Of a stretch of DNA of 64,000 nt, positions 1-10,522 are shown piece after piece. The position numbers and the translations under genes were made by a program. This stretch comes from Hymenobacter negativus (GTDB taxonomy: Bacteria > Bacteroidota > Bacteroidia > Cytophagales > Hymenobacteraceae). Position 1 is the first letter of the stretch. Every line of letters begins with the position of its first letter. Location: assembly GCF_016056375.1 (NCBI RefSeq), contig NZ_JAEDAE010000001.1:992001-1056000 (forward strand), in the 5' to 3' direction. The notes under the pieces were generated by a model. The model was given only the letters and a program-made list of their open reading frames with translations. It did no database searches and had not been told where the DNA came from.

Positions 1-789
1 CAAATCGTACTGCCGCAGGAAGCCGATGACGGTGGCCGCATCGTAGTCATACTGGTGCTTGGTGGGTTCCATCGGCTTGGGCTCGATGAAGAAATTGCCC
101 TTGAAGCCCTGCTGGCGAGCGTAGTCGCGGGCCGTGTGCAGGAAGCGGGCAAAATGCTCCTGCTCACGCTGCATGTTAGTGTTCAGCAATGACATATACC
201 CCTCGCGGCCGCCCCAGAACACGTAGTTTTCGCCGCCCAGCGCGATGGTCGCGTCGATGGCGGCCTTCACCTGGGCCGCACCGTGGGCCAGCACGTGGAA
301 ATCGGGGTTGGTAGCCGCGCCGTTCATGTAGCGGCGGTGCGAAAACAGATTAGCCGTGCCCCAGAGCAGCTTCAGGCCGGTTTCCTGCTGCTTTTGCCGG
401 GCGTACTCGGTCAGGGTGTGGAGGCGGCGCTCGTTGTCGGCCACGTCGTTGGTATAGTCTACCACGTCCACATCGTGAAAGCAATAGTAGGGCAGGTTGA
501 GTTTGGAGAGAAACTCAAACGCGGCGTCCATTTTCGCCTTGGCCCGGGCGATGGGGTCTTTCTCCGAATCCCAGGGAAACAGGTGCGTGGGCTCGCCAAA
601 CGGGTCGGCGCCGGAGCCGTTGAACGAGTGCCAGTAGGCCCCGGCAAAGCGCAGCCAATCCTTCATTGGCTTGCCGGCCACCACCCGCCCGGCATCATAC
701 CAGCGGAAAGCGAAGGGATTATCAGATTCCAGTCCCTCAAACTTAATTTGAGGAATATCAGCGAACAGCGTTTTGGCGGTTAAGCTCAT
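1..789 (-). CDS. xylA: Xylose isomerase, 3' end cut by window edge
   Basis: Converts D-xylose to D-xylulose in the cytoplasm. The frame opens with ATG at 789 and stays open to base 1, giving 263 codons of a protein that is usually about 440 residues. Motifs seen are [15 protein letters not shown] near residues 51-65, FHDVDV at 104-109 (the His and second Asp match the catalytic His101/Asp104 pair of the E. coli enzyme), [19 protein letters not shown], and the metal-ligand stretch [10 protein letters not shown]. It lies 44 bases downstream of xylB on the same strand, so the two are very probably cotranscribed. Identification is secure; only the C-terminal part is missing from view. Confidence 0.97.
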   Translation of the reverse strand, partial: MSLTAKTLFADIPQIKFEGLESDNPFAFRWYDAGRVVAGKPMKDWLRFAGAYWHSFNGSGADPFGEPTHLFPWDSEKDPIARAKAKMDAAFEFLSKLNLPYYCFHDVDVVDYTNDVADNERRLHTLTEYARQKQQETGLKLLWGTANLFSHRRYMNGAATNPDFHVLAHGAAQVKAAIDATIALGGENYVFWGGREGYMSLLNTNMQREQEHFARFLHTARDYARQQGFKGNFFIEPKPMEPTKHQYDYDAATVIGFLRQYDL

Positions 790-833
790 GCGATGAGGGA
801 AATAAGGCAGATGTTGAATACTGATTAGTAGAA

Positions 834-2345
834 TTATGCCACAGGCAACGCCGCCGGCATCAACGCTGGCAGCAGCGACAGCAACACCTGCCGCCACCGC
901 TGATAGGCAGCCTCATAAGCTGGCGCGTCGGCGTCGGGATACACGGTGCGCAGTGGCGGTACGGCGCGGAAAGCCACAGCCGGCGTGGCGTAGTAGCCCA
1001 CCCCGATGCCCGCGCCCAGGGCCGCACCCACGCTGCCGTCGGTTTCGTAGAGTTCCACGGCTAGTCCGGTGGCATTCACAAAAGCACGCGTAAACAGCTC
1101 ACTCAGAAACATATTGGTATAGGCAGCGCGCACCACGGCAGGGTGCAGGCCACCGGCGCGCATCACATCGAGGCCGTAGCGGAAGGCGAAGGCCACGCCC
1201 TCCTGCGCGGCCCGCAGCAAGTGAGCGGGCGTGTGCACATTCAGGTCGAGGCCATGGAAATGAGCCCCTACGGGATGGTTGGCCAGCATACGCTCCACGC
1301 CGTTGCCGAAGGGCAGGCAAAGCAGCCCATCGCTGCCCGCCGGGGCCTTGGCCGCCAGCGCATTGGCCCCGGGGTAGCTCAGGTGCGCGGCAAAGGTTTG
1401 TTTGGCCCAGCGGTTCATGCTGCCCGCGCCGTTGATGCAGAGCAGTACGCCCAGCCGGGGCTGCGCCCGGGTGTGGTTGACGTGTGCAAACGGGTTTACC
1501 CGCGACTGTGCATCCACAAATAGCTGGTCGGTCACGGCGTAAATCACGCCCGAGGTGCCGGCCGTAGCGGCTACTTCGCCGGGCTCCAGCGCGTTTAGGG
1601 CCAGGGCATTGTTGGGCTGGTCACCGGCCTTGTACGCGACGGGGATGCCGGGCGTAAGGCCCAGCTCGGCCGCCACCTCGGGCCGAAGCTGGCCGTGTGT
1701 TGAAAACACGTCCTGCACCAGCGGAATCAGCTTTTTGTCGAACCCAAAATAGTCCAGCACCTCACCAGATAGCTCGTGACGGGCAAAATCCCAGAATATC
1801 CCCTCCGACAGCGCCGATGGGCTGGTGGTGGCCACGCCGGTGAGCTGCAAGGCCAGGTAGTCGCCGGGCAGCATGATGTGGTCGATTTGTGCGTAGAGCG
1901 CGGGCTCGTTTTCGCGCACCCAGGCCAGCTTTGCGGCGGTGAAATTGCCCGGCGAATTCAGCAGGTGCGTCTGGCAGTATTCGTCGCCCAGGGCCTGCTG
2001 CGCGGCTTCGCCGTAGGGCACGGCGCGGCTGTCGCACCAGATAATGGCATCGCGCAAGGGCTGGCGGGTTTCATCGACCACTACCAGCCCATGCATCTGG
2101 TAGGCAATGCCAATGGCCCCGATTTCGACCGGATTATAAGCGCCCGTGGCGTGGGCTTTCCTGATGGCGTGTTGGGCATCGGCCCACCACTGGCGCGGGT
2201 CCTGCTCGGCCCAGCCAGGCTGGCGCACGATGATTTCGCGCTCCGTGTCGGGGTAGCTGGCGGCAGCCAGCACGCGCCGCGTCGCGGCATCCACCACCGA
2301 AACTTTGATGGAAGACGTACCTAAATCAATGCCAAGAAGCAACAT
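834..2345 (-). CDS. xylB: Xylulokinase
   Basis: Phosphorylates D-xylulose to D-xylulose 5-phosphate, feeding the pentose phosphate pathway. The 503-residue protein has the FGGY-kinase N-terminal phosphate loop ([10 protein letters not shown], residues 5-14), the xylulose-binding QMHG at 83-86, and GDQ at 241-243, whose Asp is the expected catalytic base. Length is normal for XylB. It sits 36 bases after a KduD-like dehydrogenase and 44 bases before xylA, forming a leftward three-gene unit. No xylose transporter or XylR-type regulator is visible beside it. Confidence 0.95.
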   Translation of the reverse strand: MLLLGIDLGTSSIKVSVVDAATRRVLAAASYPDTEREIIVRQPGWAEQDPRQWWADAQHAIRKAHATGAYNPVEIGAIGIAYQMHGLVVVDETRQPLRDAIIWCDSRAVPYGEAAQQALGDEYCQTHLLNSPGNFTAAKLAWVRENEPALYAQIDHIMLPGDYLALQLTGVATTSPSALSEGIFWDFARHELSGEVLDYFGFDKKLIPLVQDVFSTHGQLRPEVAAELGLTPGIPVAYKAGDQPNNALALNALEPGEVAATAGTSGVIYAVTDQLFVDAQSRVNPFAHVNHTRAQPRLGVLLCINGAGSMNRWAKQTFAAHLSYPGANALAAKAPAGSDGLLCLPFGNGVERMLANHPVGAHFHGLDLNVHTPAHLLRAAQEGVAFAFRYGLDVMRAGGLHPAVVRAAYTNMFLSELFTRAFVNATGLAVELYETDGSVGAALGAGIGVGYYATPAVAFRAVPPLRTVYPDADAPAYEAAYQRWRQVLLSLLPALMPAALPVA

Positions 2346-2381
2346 AAAATCTACGCTAAGCCATTGACGAATACCCTTTCA

Positions 2382-3152
2382 CTACCGGCCCATCCAGCCA
2401 CCATCCACGGTGAGAATAGTGCCGTGCACGTAGTCCGAGGCGGCCGAGGCCAGGAATACGGTGGGGCCTTTGAAATCCTCGGGGGTGCCCCAGCGGCCGG
2501 CCGGAATGCGGCCCAGAATGGTCTGGCTGCGCTCCTCATCCTCGCGCAGGGCGGTGGTGTTGTCGGTGGCGATGTAGCCGGGCGCAATGGCATTCACGTG
2601 CACGCCCCGGCCGGCCCATTCGTTGGCCAGCGCCTTCACCAGCGAGCCCAAGGCACCTTTGCTGGCCGCGTAGCCCGGCACGTTGATGCCGCCCTGAAAG
2701 GTGAGCAGCGAGGCCGTGAAAATAATTTTGCCGCTGCCCTGGCGCAGCATCTGGCCGCCAATGGCACGAGCCAGCCGGAACGGCGCGTCGAGGTTGATGG
2801 CCAGCACGTCGTCCCAGTCCTGGTCGGAATGCTCGGCAGCGGGCGCGCGACGGATGGTGCCGGCGTTGTTAATCAGGATGTCGATGCGCGGAAAAGCCTG
2901 TTGCACCTGCGCGATAAATGCATCGGTGGTGGCGCGCTGGCTGAAATCGGCCTGGTAGGCGTGGAATTCGCGGCCCAGCGCCCGCACCTGGCGGGCGGTG
3001 TCGCCGCCATCGGCCGCCAGCGTGGCCGATACGCCGATGATGTCGGCGCCGGCTTCGGCCAGCCCCAGCGCCATGGCCTGGCCAATGCCCTTGTTGCAAC
3101 CGGTTACCAGCGCAATTTTGCCGGTCAGGCTGAAAGCGGAATTACTACTCAT
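2382..3152 (-). CDS. SDR oxidoreductase, KduD-like (2-deoxy-D-gluconate 3-dehydrogenase family)
   Basis: Classical short-chain dehydrogenase of 256 residues. NAD(P)-binding TGCNKGIG is at 17-24, NNAG at 95-98 and the catalytic Ser148, Tyr161 and Lys165 are all present. The C-terminal half (PGYIATDNT, and ILGRIPAGRWGTPEDF) is typical of KduD, which acts on 2-dehydro-3-deoxy-gluconate-type ketoaldonates. I chose ATG 3152 because the 13 extra codons up to 3191 (MGSRIFQQ...) do not resemble the family N-terminus. As first gene of the xyl unit it may serve an oxidative sugar branch, but the exact substrate cannot be read from the sequence. Confidence 0.85.
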   Translation of the reverse strand: MSSNSAFSLTGKIALVTGCNKGIGQAMALGLAEAGADIIGVSATLAADGGDTARQVRALGREFHAYQADFSQRATTDAFIAQVQQAFPRIDILINNAGTIRRAPAAEHSDQDWDDVLAINLDAPFRLARAIGGQMLRQGSGKIIFTASLLTFQGGINVPGYAASKGALGSLVKALANEWAGRGVHVNAIAPGYIATDNTTALREDEERSQTILGRIPAGRWGTPEDFKGPTVFLASAASDYVHGTILTVDGGWMGR

Positions 3153-3418
3153 GCAGGAAGAAAGGGCTTGCTGAAAAATGCGACTGCCCAAAAGTAGCGC
3201 CGCCCGCCCGGCGCACTCTTCCGCACTCTACTGAATTTTATTGGCATCTGGGCCATGCATGCTGTGCAACCCAGGCCGATTGAATAGCTTGACCAACGTA
3301 CTCACAACATGCCAAGCATCTGCAAACCAGAAAAATGCAGCCATACAGCTCGAAAAATAATTGCACCTTGCAGCAGTGTTAACCGAACTGCTTGCGCAAC
3401 TAAAACGCCTCCTGCATC

Positions 3419-3877
3419 ATGAAAAAAACGCTTTTTGGTGGGTTAATGGGGCTAGTTGTAGCCCTGGGCAGCGCGGGACCTGCTTGCGCCCAGAACACAC
3501 CGACTGTCAGCCATGTCGCGCTCTACGTCTTCGACCTGCAGAAAAGCGTGGATTTCTACGGCAAGGTGCTGGAATTGCAGCAGATTCCGGAGCCATTTAA
3601 GGACGGCCGCCACGTCTGGTTCCGGATGGGGCCGCACAGCCAGCTGCACATCATTCAGGGCGCGGCCAAAATAGAGCCGCACGACAAGAATCTGCACCTA
3701 GCTTTCAGCGTGAAAGACCTGAAAAAATTCACTGCGCACCTCGACCAACTTGCCACCACCTACGGCAGTTGGGCCGGCTTGGCCCGGGAATCGACGGCCC
3801 GGCCCGATGGCGTGAGGCAGGTGTATCTGCAGGACCCGGACAACTATTGGGTCGAAGTGAACGACGACCCGTTTTAG
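3419..3877 (+). CDS. Secreted VOC-family (glyoxalase/bleomycin-resistance fold) protein
   Basis: A 152-residue protein with a Sec signal peptide (residues 1-24, likely cut at ACA-Q). One vicinal-oxygen-chelate domain follows, starting SHVALYVFDLQKSVDFYGKV and ending YLQDPDNYWVEVND. His32 and the Glu in the terminal WVEV are the usual metal ligands. Export is unusual for this mainly cytoplasmic family, although such proteins occur in Bacteroidota. The gene is alone between two leftward genes and ends 12 bases before the convergent Gfo/Idh gene. Substrate unknown; it may act on a periplasmic sugar or aldehyde given its neighbours. Confidence 0.8.
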   Translation: MKKTLFGGLMGLVVALGSAGPACAQNTPTVSHVALYVFDLQKSVDFYGKVLELQQIPEPFKDGRHVWFRMGPHSQLHIIQGAAKIEPHDKNLHLAFSVKDLKKFTAHLDQLATTYGSWAGLARESTARPDGVRQVYLQDPDNYWVEVNDDPF

Positions 3878-3889
3878 CCTGCCTCCCTC

Positions 3890-5353
3890 CTACCAGCCCG
3901 GCCGGTAGGTGCGCTTCACAAACTGGTTGGCCGCCTCGAAGTTGGTAACGCGCAGCTGCTGCGGGTCCCAGAGCAGCTCGATGCCGCGGCCGGGGTAGTC
4001 AAATCCCGTGCTGGTGGTTTTCGGTTGCCGGATGTCGTAGCCGCGAATGGCGAGGTTGGCCATGAGCAGGGCTTCGGTGAGCGGGCCGGCCAGCTCGAAA
4101 GGCGAGCTGACGGCCTTGTTGCCGTAGCCGGCCAAGCAGGCCTCCACCCATTGGGCGTAGTGGCCGTTGGCACCGTCGGGCACGCGGGCCAGGGTGGGTT
4201 TTACGTGCACCTCGTTGGTGCGGGCGGTGGGTAGCAGGCGCGGGTCGGCTGAGTAGGTGCTGGCCATCATCTTGCCCTTTTTACCGATGAACAGGATGCC
4301 GTTGCCGCCGTCGCCGAACTTCTCATTCGGGCCTAATTCTTCGGGCCGCTCGGGCTGAATACCGCCGTCCATCCAGTGCATCGTGACTTCGTTTTTAGTC
4401 TTATTGGTTTTCGGAAAGGTGAGCGTAACGTGACTTGACGGCGGGCAGCTGTCCGGGAAATAGCCGCGCTTAAACTCATCCACATACACGCTGCCTACAC
4501 TGGCCTGCACCGCCGTGGCGTAGCCCAGATTCAGCACCCGAAACGGCGCTTCCATCAAGTGGCAACCCATGTCGCCGAGCGCGCCGGTGCCATATTCCCA
4601 CCACCCGCGCCAGTTGAAGGGCACCAGCTTATCGACGTAGGGCCGCTGCGGGGCGGTGCCCAGCCACAGGTCCCAGTCCAGCTCCTTGGGTACGCTGGTA
4701 GCGGGCGGGGGCCAGGCAATTCCCTGGGGCCACACGGGCCGGTCGGTCCAGCAATACACAGTGTGCACCTCGCCGATGAGGTGGGCGTCGTACCATTCCT
4801 GCAGCTGGCGCACGCCGTCGCCGGATGCGCCTTGGTTGCCCATCTGGGTCACCACTTTGTAGCGTTTGGCGGCCTCGGTGAGGGCGCGGGCTTCGTAAAT
4901 GTCGTGGGTAAGCGGCTTTTGCACGTAGACGTGCTTGCCCAGCTGCATGGCCGCCAGCGTTATAACGGCGTGGTTGTGGTCGGGCGTGGCCACCGAAACG
5001 GCATCGAAATTCTTGCCTTCTTTTTCGAGCAGCTGCCGCCAGTCCTTATAATACCTGGCCTGCGGAAACGCCTGCACCGAGCGGGCAGCGCGCCGGTCGT
5101 CCACATCGCAGAGGTAGCCGATGCGGACTTTGCCGGTTTTGGCGAAGGCGGCCAGGTCGCTTTCGCCCTTGCCGCCCACACCCACGCCGGCCACCACCAG
5201 CTGGTCGCTGGGCGCGGTGAAGCCCCGGCCGCCCAGCACGAAGCGCGGCACAATCATAAACACGGCCGCGGCAGCAGCGCCCTGCTTCAAGAATTCGCGT
5301 CGCGAGGGTGCTTCGGGCAGGTTATTCGGCGACGTTTCGGGAAGGTTATTCAT
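3890..5353 (-). CDS. Tat-exported Gfo/Idh/MocA family oxidoreductase
   Basis: A 487-residue NAD(P)-dependent sugar oxidoreductase. The N-terminus has a Tat-type motif (SRREFLK, residues 17-23) and a hydrophobic stretch, so it probably folds with its cofactor before export. A Rossmann segment (VVAGVGVGGKG) follows, then VQKPLTHDIYEA, where the Lys belongs to the EKP-like motif of the family. The C-terminal half carries GTGALGDMGCHL, typical of the large Bacteroidota subgroup. Such proteins act on glycosides with tightly bound cofactor or on keto-sugars. It is divergent from the GMC oxidoreductase gene at 5679, sharing a 325-base control region. Confidence 0.88.
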   Translation of the reverse strand: MNNLPETSPNNLPEAPSRREFLKQGAAAAAVFMIVPRFVLGGRGFTAPSDQLVVAGVGVGGKGESDLAAFAKTGKVRIGYLCDVDDRRAARSVQAFPQARYYKDWRQLLEKEGKNFDAVSVATPDHNHAVITLAAMQLGKHVYVQKPLTHDIYEARALTEAAKRYKVVTQMGNQGASGDGVRQLQEWYDAHLIGEVHTVYCWTDRPVWPQGIAWPPPATSVPKELDWDLWLGTAPQRPYVDKLVPFNWRGWWEYGTGALGDMGCHLMEAPFRVLNLGYATAVQASVGSVYVDEFKRGYFPDSCPPSSHVTLTFPKTNKTKNEVTMHWMDGGIQPERPEELGPNEKFGDGGNGILFIGKKGKMMASTYSADPRLLPTARTNEVHVKPTLARVPDGANGHYAQWVEACLAGYGNKAVSSPFELAGPLTEALLMANLAIRGYDIRQPKTTSTGFDYPGRGIELLWDPQQLRVTNFEAANQFVKRTYRPGW

Positions 5354-5678
5354 TGCGAAAGACTGGAAAATTGCCGTTTGGAAAGGAAGCCGGAAAGCTA
5401 GCTGATAAGGCCGGCTAAAATATTAACAATAAGCCCGTTGCATTACCCTGAAATTCAATCTGCGAATCTGTTGGATTATGGCCTCGCCACTTAGTAAGTG
5501 GGTGGACACTCATGCTCAGCAATATTATGTAAATAATTGGTCCCGTTGTGATTGGCCGGCAGCAAATTATTTTATATTTGCTCGCACTGCATGGCCGGTG
5601 TTGCTCGCCAGCCTGATACCAGTTGATGGCACTCCGATTGGTTCCTTTCTCAAATCCCACATCATTTGCTAGCGTAAC
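5354..5678. promoter_or_regulatory. Divergent control region between Gfo/Idh and GMC oxidoreductase genes
   Basis: This 325-base stretch has no convincing gene. The rightward half is AT-rich and holds the TATATTTG box listed separately. It must carry the start sites for both the leftward Gfo/Idh gene and the rightward GMC unit, so the two may be co-regulated. No clear operator palindrome was recognised. Confidence 0.5.
5552..5580 (+). promoter_or_regulatory. Bacteroidota-type promoter for the GMC oxidoreductase unit
   Basis: TTG at 5552-5554, an 18-base spacer, then TATATTTG at 5573-5580 matches the -33 TTG / -7 TAnnTTTG promoter pattern known for this phylum. It would start transcription about 90 bases before the ATG at 5679. 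Assigned by eye. Confidence 0.5.
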
Positions 5679-7355
5679 ATGGAAAAAAATACGTACGATG
5701 CCATTGTCATCGGGTCGGGTATCTCGGGTGGCTGGGCCGCAAAGGAATTGACAGAGAAAGGGCTAAAAACCATCATGTTGGAGCGAGGCCGCAACGTGGA
5801 GCACATCAAAGACTACGTGAATGCCAACAAGGCTCCGTGGGAATTTGAGCACCGGGGCGGCAAAACCCAGCAGATGATTGCCGACTACCCGGTGCTGAAG
5901 CGCGACTACACCCTCAACGAAACCAACCTCAGCTACTGGGCCAGCGACAAGGACAGCCCTTACGTGGAAATTAAGCCCTTCGACTGGTTCCGGGGCTACC
6001 AGGTGGGCGGCCGCTCGCTGATGTGGGGCCGACAGTCGTACCGCCTGAGCGACTTCGACTTTGAGGCTAACTTAAAGGACGGCATTGCCGTGGACTGGCC
6101 CGTGCGCTACAAGGACATGGCCCCGTGGTACAGCTACGTGGAGAAGTTTGCCGGCATCAGCGGCTCCAAAGAAGGCCTGCCGCAACTGCCCGACGGTGAT
6201 TTTATGCCGCCCATGGAAATGAATGTGGTGGAAAAGGACGTGGCCGCCCGCCTCAAAAAGCACTACGCGCACCGGCGCATGGTCATCGGGCGCACGGCCA
6301 ACATTACGGTGCCGCACCACAACCGCGTGAACTGCCAGTACCGCAACAAGTGCTGGCTGGGCTGCCCGTTCGGGTCGTATTTCAGCACGCAGTCGGCCAC
6401 GCTACCGGCCGCTGTGGCTACGGGAAACCTCACGCTGCGGCCGTTTTCCATCGTCACCAAAATCCTCTACGACAAGGACACCAAGCGGGCCAAGGGCGTG
6501 GAAGTGCTCGACGCCGAAACCAACCAGACCGTTGAATACTACGCCAAAGTCATTTTCCTCAACGCCTCGGCCCTGAATTCGGCCTGGGTGCTGATGAACT
6601 CGGCCACCGACATCTGGCCCGGCGGACTGGGCAGCAGCAGCGGCGAGCTGGGCCACAACCTGATGGACCACCACTTCCGGGCCGGCGCGCACGGCGACGT
6701 GGAAGGCTTCGAGGACAAGTACGTGTACGGCCGCCGCGCCAACGGCATCTACATCCCCCGCTACCGTAACCTGTTCGGCGACAAGCGCGACTACATCCGC
6801 GGCTTTGGCTACCAGGGCGGGGCTGGCCGCGAAGGCTGGGGCCGCGAGATTCCGGAAATGAGCATCGGCGGCGACTTCAAGGACGCCCTCACCGAGCCCG
6901 GCAAGTGGACCATGGGCATCACCGGCTTCGGCGAAACCCTGCCCTACCACGACAACCAGATTTCCCTCGACAAAACCAAGAAGGATAAGTGGGGCCTGCC
7001 CGTGCTGGCCATTGATGCCAGTATCCGCGACAACGAGCAGAAAATGCGCATCGACATGATGGCCGACGCCCAGGAAATGCTGGAAAAAGCGGGCCTGAAG
7101 AACGTAAAGACCTACAACAACGGCTACAACCTGGGCGGCGGCATTCACGAAATGGGCACTGCCCGCATGGGCCGCGACCCCAAAACGTCGGTGCTCAACG
7201 CCCACAACCAGGTTTGGGATGCCCCCAACGTATTCGTGACCGATGGTGCGGCCATGACCTCGGCCGCCTGCCAGAATCCCTCGCTGACCTATATGGCCCT
7301 CACCGCTCGCGCCGTGGACCACGCCGTGAGCGAGCTCAAAAAGCAAAACCTCTAA
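5679..7355 (+). CDS. GMC-family FAD oxidoreductase (sugar dehydrogenase catalytic subunit)
   Basis: 558-residue flavoprotein that oxidises an alcohol group of a sugar. The N-terminal dinucleotide fold is GSGISGG (residues 12-18) with LERG ending the second strand. The C-terminal GMC domain has GGGIHEMGTARMG, VFVTDGAAM and CQNPSLTYMALT, giving the catalytic His and Asn. A Cys-rich stretch, NCQYRNKCWLGC, is typical of GMC dehydrogenases that pair with a subunit-3 partner. It has no signal of its own. The next gene, 10 bases on, is that partner, and a cytochrome c is encoded at 11588. This resembles glucoside 3-dehydrogenase or gluconate/sorbitol dehydrogenase complexes; the substrate is not certain. 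Confidence 0.92.
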   Translation: MEKNTYDAIVIGSGISGGWAAKELTEKGLKTIMLERGRNVEHIKDYVNANKAPWEFEHRGGKTQQMIADYPVLKRDYTLNETNLSYWASDKDSPYVEIKPFDWFRGYQVGGRSLMWGRQSYRLSDFDFEANLKDGIAVDWPVRYKDMAPWYSYVEKFAGISGSKEGLPQLPDGDFMPPMEMNVVEKDVAARLKKHYAHRRMVIGRTANITVPHHNRVNCQYRNKCWLGCPFGSYFSTQSATLPAAVATGNLTLRPFSIVTKILYDKDTKRAKGVEVLDAETNQTVEYYAKVIFLNASALNSAWVLMNSATDIWPGGLGSSSGELGHNLMDHHFRAGAHGDVEGFEDKYVYGRRANGIYIPRYRNLFGDKRDYIRGFGYQGGAGREGWGREIPEMSIGGDFKDALTEPGKWTMGITGFGETLPYHDNQISLDKTKKDKWGLPVLAIDASIRDNEQKMRIDMMADAQEMLEKAGLKNVKTYNNGYNLGGGIHEMGTARMGRDPKTSVLNAHNQVWDAPNVFVTDGAAMTSAACQNPSLTYMALTARAVDHAVSELKKQNL

Positions 7356-7365
7356 CCGCCCCATC

Positions 7366-7977
7366 ATGAACAGAAGAGACGCCCTGGCCCGCGTGGCCAT
7401 CATCATGGGTGGCACCGTTATCGGCGCCGAATTTTTTCTGAGCGGCTGCTCCTCGCCCGCTAAGAAGGAGGACAAAGCCGCCGCCGGTGAGACACCAACG
7501 GCCAAAGAAACCAAGCCGTTTCTCGACGCCAAGCAGGTGAGTTTGCTCGATGAGGTGGGAGAAACCATCTTGCCGGCCACCAAAACGCCGGGAGCCAAAG
7601 CTGCTCAGGTGGGCAGCTTCATGAGCGTGATGGTGCGCGACTGCTACACGCCCGCCGACCAGAAAATTTTTCTCGACGGCCTCGCCAAGCTCGACCAGGA
7701 CTGCCAGAAGAAAAACGGCAAAGGCTTTATGGCCTGCGACGCAGCCCAGCGCACCGCCTTCCTCACCGCCCTCGATGCCGAGCAGAAAGCCTTCACCCAA
7801 AACAAGCAGAAGGACGACCCGGCCCATTACTTCCGCATGATGAAGGAGCTCACGCTGCTGGGCTTTTTCACCTCCGAAGTAGGCGCGACGAAGGCCCTGC
7901 GCTACCTGCCCGTGCCCGGCCGCTACGACGGCAACGTGCCCTACAAAAAAGGCGACCGGGCCTGGGCAACGACCTGA
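7366..7977 (+). CDS. Gluconate 2-dehydrogenase subunit 3 family lipoprotein
   Basis: 203-residue small subunit of a membrane-bound FAD sugar dehydrogenase. The N-terminus has RRDALAR, a hydrophobic stretch and FLSGC, so it may be exported by Tat and lipidated at Cys26. The mature part is the subunit-3 fold (LLDEVGETILPATKTPGAKAA, then FFTSEVGATKALRYLPVPG). In known complexes this hitch-hiker subunit carries the signal that exports the catalytic subunit, which fits the GMC protein lacking one. It starts 10 bases after the GMC stop, so the pair is an operon, closed by the strong hairpin at 7985-8038. Confidence 0.9.
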   Translation: MNRRDALARVAIIMGGTVIGAEFFLSGCSSPAKKEDKAAAGETPTAKETKPFLDAKQVSLLDEVGETILPATKTPGAKAAQVGSFMSVMVRDCYTPADQKIFLDGLAKLDQDCQKKNGKGFMACDAAQRTAFLTALDAEQKAFTQNKQKDDPAHYFRMMKELTLLGFFTSEVGATKALRYLPVPGRYDGNVPYKKGDRAWATT

Positions 7978-7984
7978 TTTTTGT

Positions 7985-8038
7985 AGGCCAACAGAGAACG
8001 GTCATACTGAGCGCAGCATGACCGTTCTCTGTTGGCCT
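7985..8038. repeat. Palindromic repeat, GTCAT...TGAGCGCAGC family; terminator-like
   Basis: A perfect 21-base stem (7985-8005 with 8018-8038) closes a loop containing TGAGCGCAGC. The same core lies in the hairpin at 38735-38770, so this is a dispersed palindromic family used at gene ends. It lies between the dehydrogenase pair and the MFS gene. Confidence 0.8.
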
Positions 8039-8069
8039 CTGCATTCATTCCAATACCAACCACCTGCCC

Positions 8070-9320
8070 ATGACGCCTGCCATCCGCTTTAAGTTGTCCC
8101 TGATGATGTTCCTGGAGTTCTTCATCTGGGGAGCGTGGTTTGTGACATTGGGCACTTACCTGCTGCACAACCTGCACACTACCGGCACGCAGGTAGGCAG
8201 TGCCTTTCTCACGCAGTCGGTGGGGGCCATCGTGGCTCCGTTCATTATCGGGCTCATTGCCGACCGGTTCTTCTCGGCCCAGAAAATTCTGGGTGTGCTG
8301 CACCTGCTGGGCGCGGTGCTGCTGTGGCTGGCTTCCCGGGCGGGCGATTTCTCGGCTTTCTATCCTTATGTACTGACGTACATGATAGTGTACATGCCCA
8401 CGCTGGCACTGGTGAACTCCATTTCCTTTCGCCAGATGCAGAATCCGCAGAAAGAATTTGCCTCGATTCGGGTACTCGGCACGCTGGGCTGGATTATCGC
8501 CGGCATCACCATCGGATGGCTGAACTGGGAGCAGAGTGGCAACCTCGGCCTCACGTTTCAGATGGCGGCCGGGGCTTCGGCCCTGCTGGGGGTGTTCAGC
8601 TTCACGCTGCCGCCCACCCCGCCTGTCAAGAAAGCTGGTCCCGCCACCATGGGTGAGTTGTTGGGCCTCGAAGCCATCGGATTATTGAAGAACCGCTCGT
8701 ACCTGATTTTCTTTCTGGCTTCAGTGGCCATTTGCGTGCCGCTGTCATTTTACTACGGCTTCACCAATCCGTTTTTGAACGAGACGGGCATGAAATCGGC
8801 CGCCGGCATCCAGAGTTTAGGGCAGGTGTCGGAAGTGCTGTTTATGCTGCTGATTCCGGTGTTTTTCGCGCGGCTGGGCGTGAAGAAAATGCTGGCCATC
8901 GGCATGTTGGCCTGGGTGGTGCGGTACATTTTCTTCGCCTACGGCAACGGCGATTCGAACTACTGGATGCTGATTGCAGGCATCGTGATGCACGGCATTT
9001 GCTACGACTTTTTCTTCGTAACCGGCCAGATTTATACCGACAACCTGGCCGGCGAACAGTCGAAAAGCGCGGCCCAGGGCTTCATTACGCTGGCTACTTA
9101 TGGGGTGGGCATGCTCATCGGCTCCCTGCTCTCGGGCCAGATTGTGGACGCCCACAAAACCACCGGCGACCTCCACGACTGGCACACTATCTGGCTGATT
9201 CCGGCCGGCATTGCGGCCGTGGTACTGGCCGTGTTCGTGCTGCTGTTTAAAGACCAGAACGCACCCGCGCCGGCTGAGGAAATAAGCTACGCAGAAGCCA
9301 ATGCCCGTTTGGAGGTGTAG
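8070..9320 (+). CDS. MFS permease of the nucleoside/sugar:H+ symporter family (NupG/XapB-like)
   Basis: 416-residue inner-membrane carrier with about twelve hydrophobic segments. It opens with SLMMFLEFFIWGAWFVTLGTYL, the hallmark of the NHS (NupG) group, and shows FASIRVLGTLGWI in the first half and the ATYGVGMLIGSLLSG segment near the end. In Bacteroidota, members of this group are often found in gene sets for sugar or polyol use rather than nucleosides, and the neighbours here are sugar oxidoreductases. Import of an oxidised sugar or glycoside is a reasonable guess; the substrate cannot be read from sequence. Confidence 0.85.
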   Translation: MTPAIRFKLSLMMFLEFFIWGAWFVTLGTYLLHNLHTTGTQVGSAFLTQSVGAIVAPFIIGLIADRFFSAQKILGVLHLLGAVLLWLASRAGDFSAFYPYVLTYMIVYMPTLALVNSISFRQMQNPQKEFASIRVLGTLGWIIAGITIGWLNWEQSGNLGLTFQMAAGASALLGVFSFTLPPTPPVKKAGPATMGELLGLEAIGLLKNRSYLIFFLASVAICVPLSFYYGFTNPFLNETGMKSAAGIQSLGQVSEVLFMLLIPVFFARLGVKKMLAIGMLAWVVRYIFFAYGNGDSNYWMLIAGIVMHGICYDFFFVTGQIYTDNLAGEQSKSAAQGFITLATYGVGMLIGSLLSGQIVDAHKTTGDLHDWHTIWLIPAGIAAVVLAVFVLLFKDQNAPAPAEEISYAEANARLEV

Positions 9321-9341
9321 AGACGCATATTTGCGTCTCCA
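9318..9341. repeat. Short hairpin of the GAGACGC repeat family
   Basis: TAGAGACGCA and TGCGTCTCCA form a stem directly over the stop codon of the MFS gene. The GAGACGC core recurs in the larger element at 36076-36164. It probably acts as a weak terminator or mRNA-end stabiliser. Confidence 0.6.
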
Positions 9342-9363
9342 CTTCTAGCATTACACTTCCCCT

Positions 9364-10515
<1,152 letters not shown>

Positions 10516-10522
10516 CCCGCCC

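Noticed and set aside
6402-7598. 398-residue minus-strand open frame opposite the GMC gene
   Set aside because: Composition is that of a shadow frame, and the plus strand encodes a clear GMC oxidoreductase and its partner.
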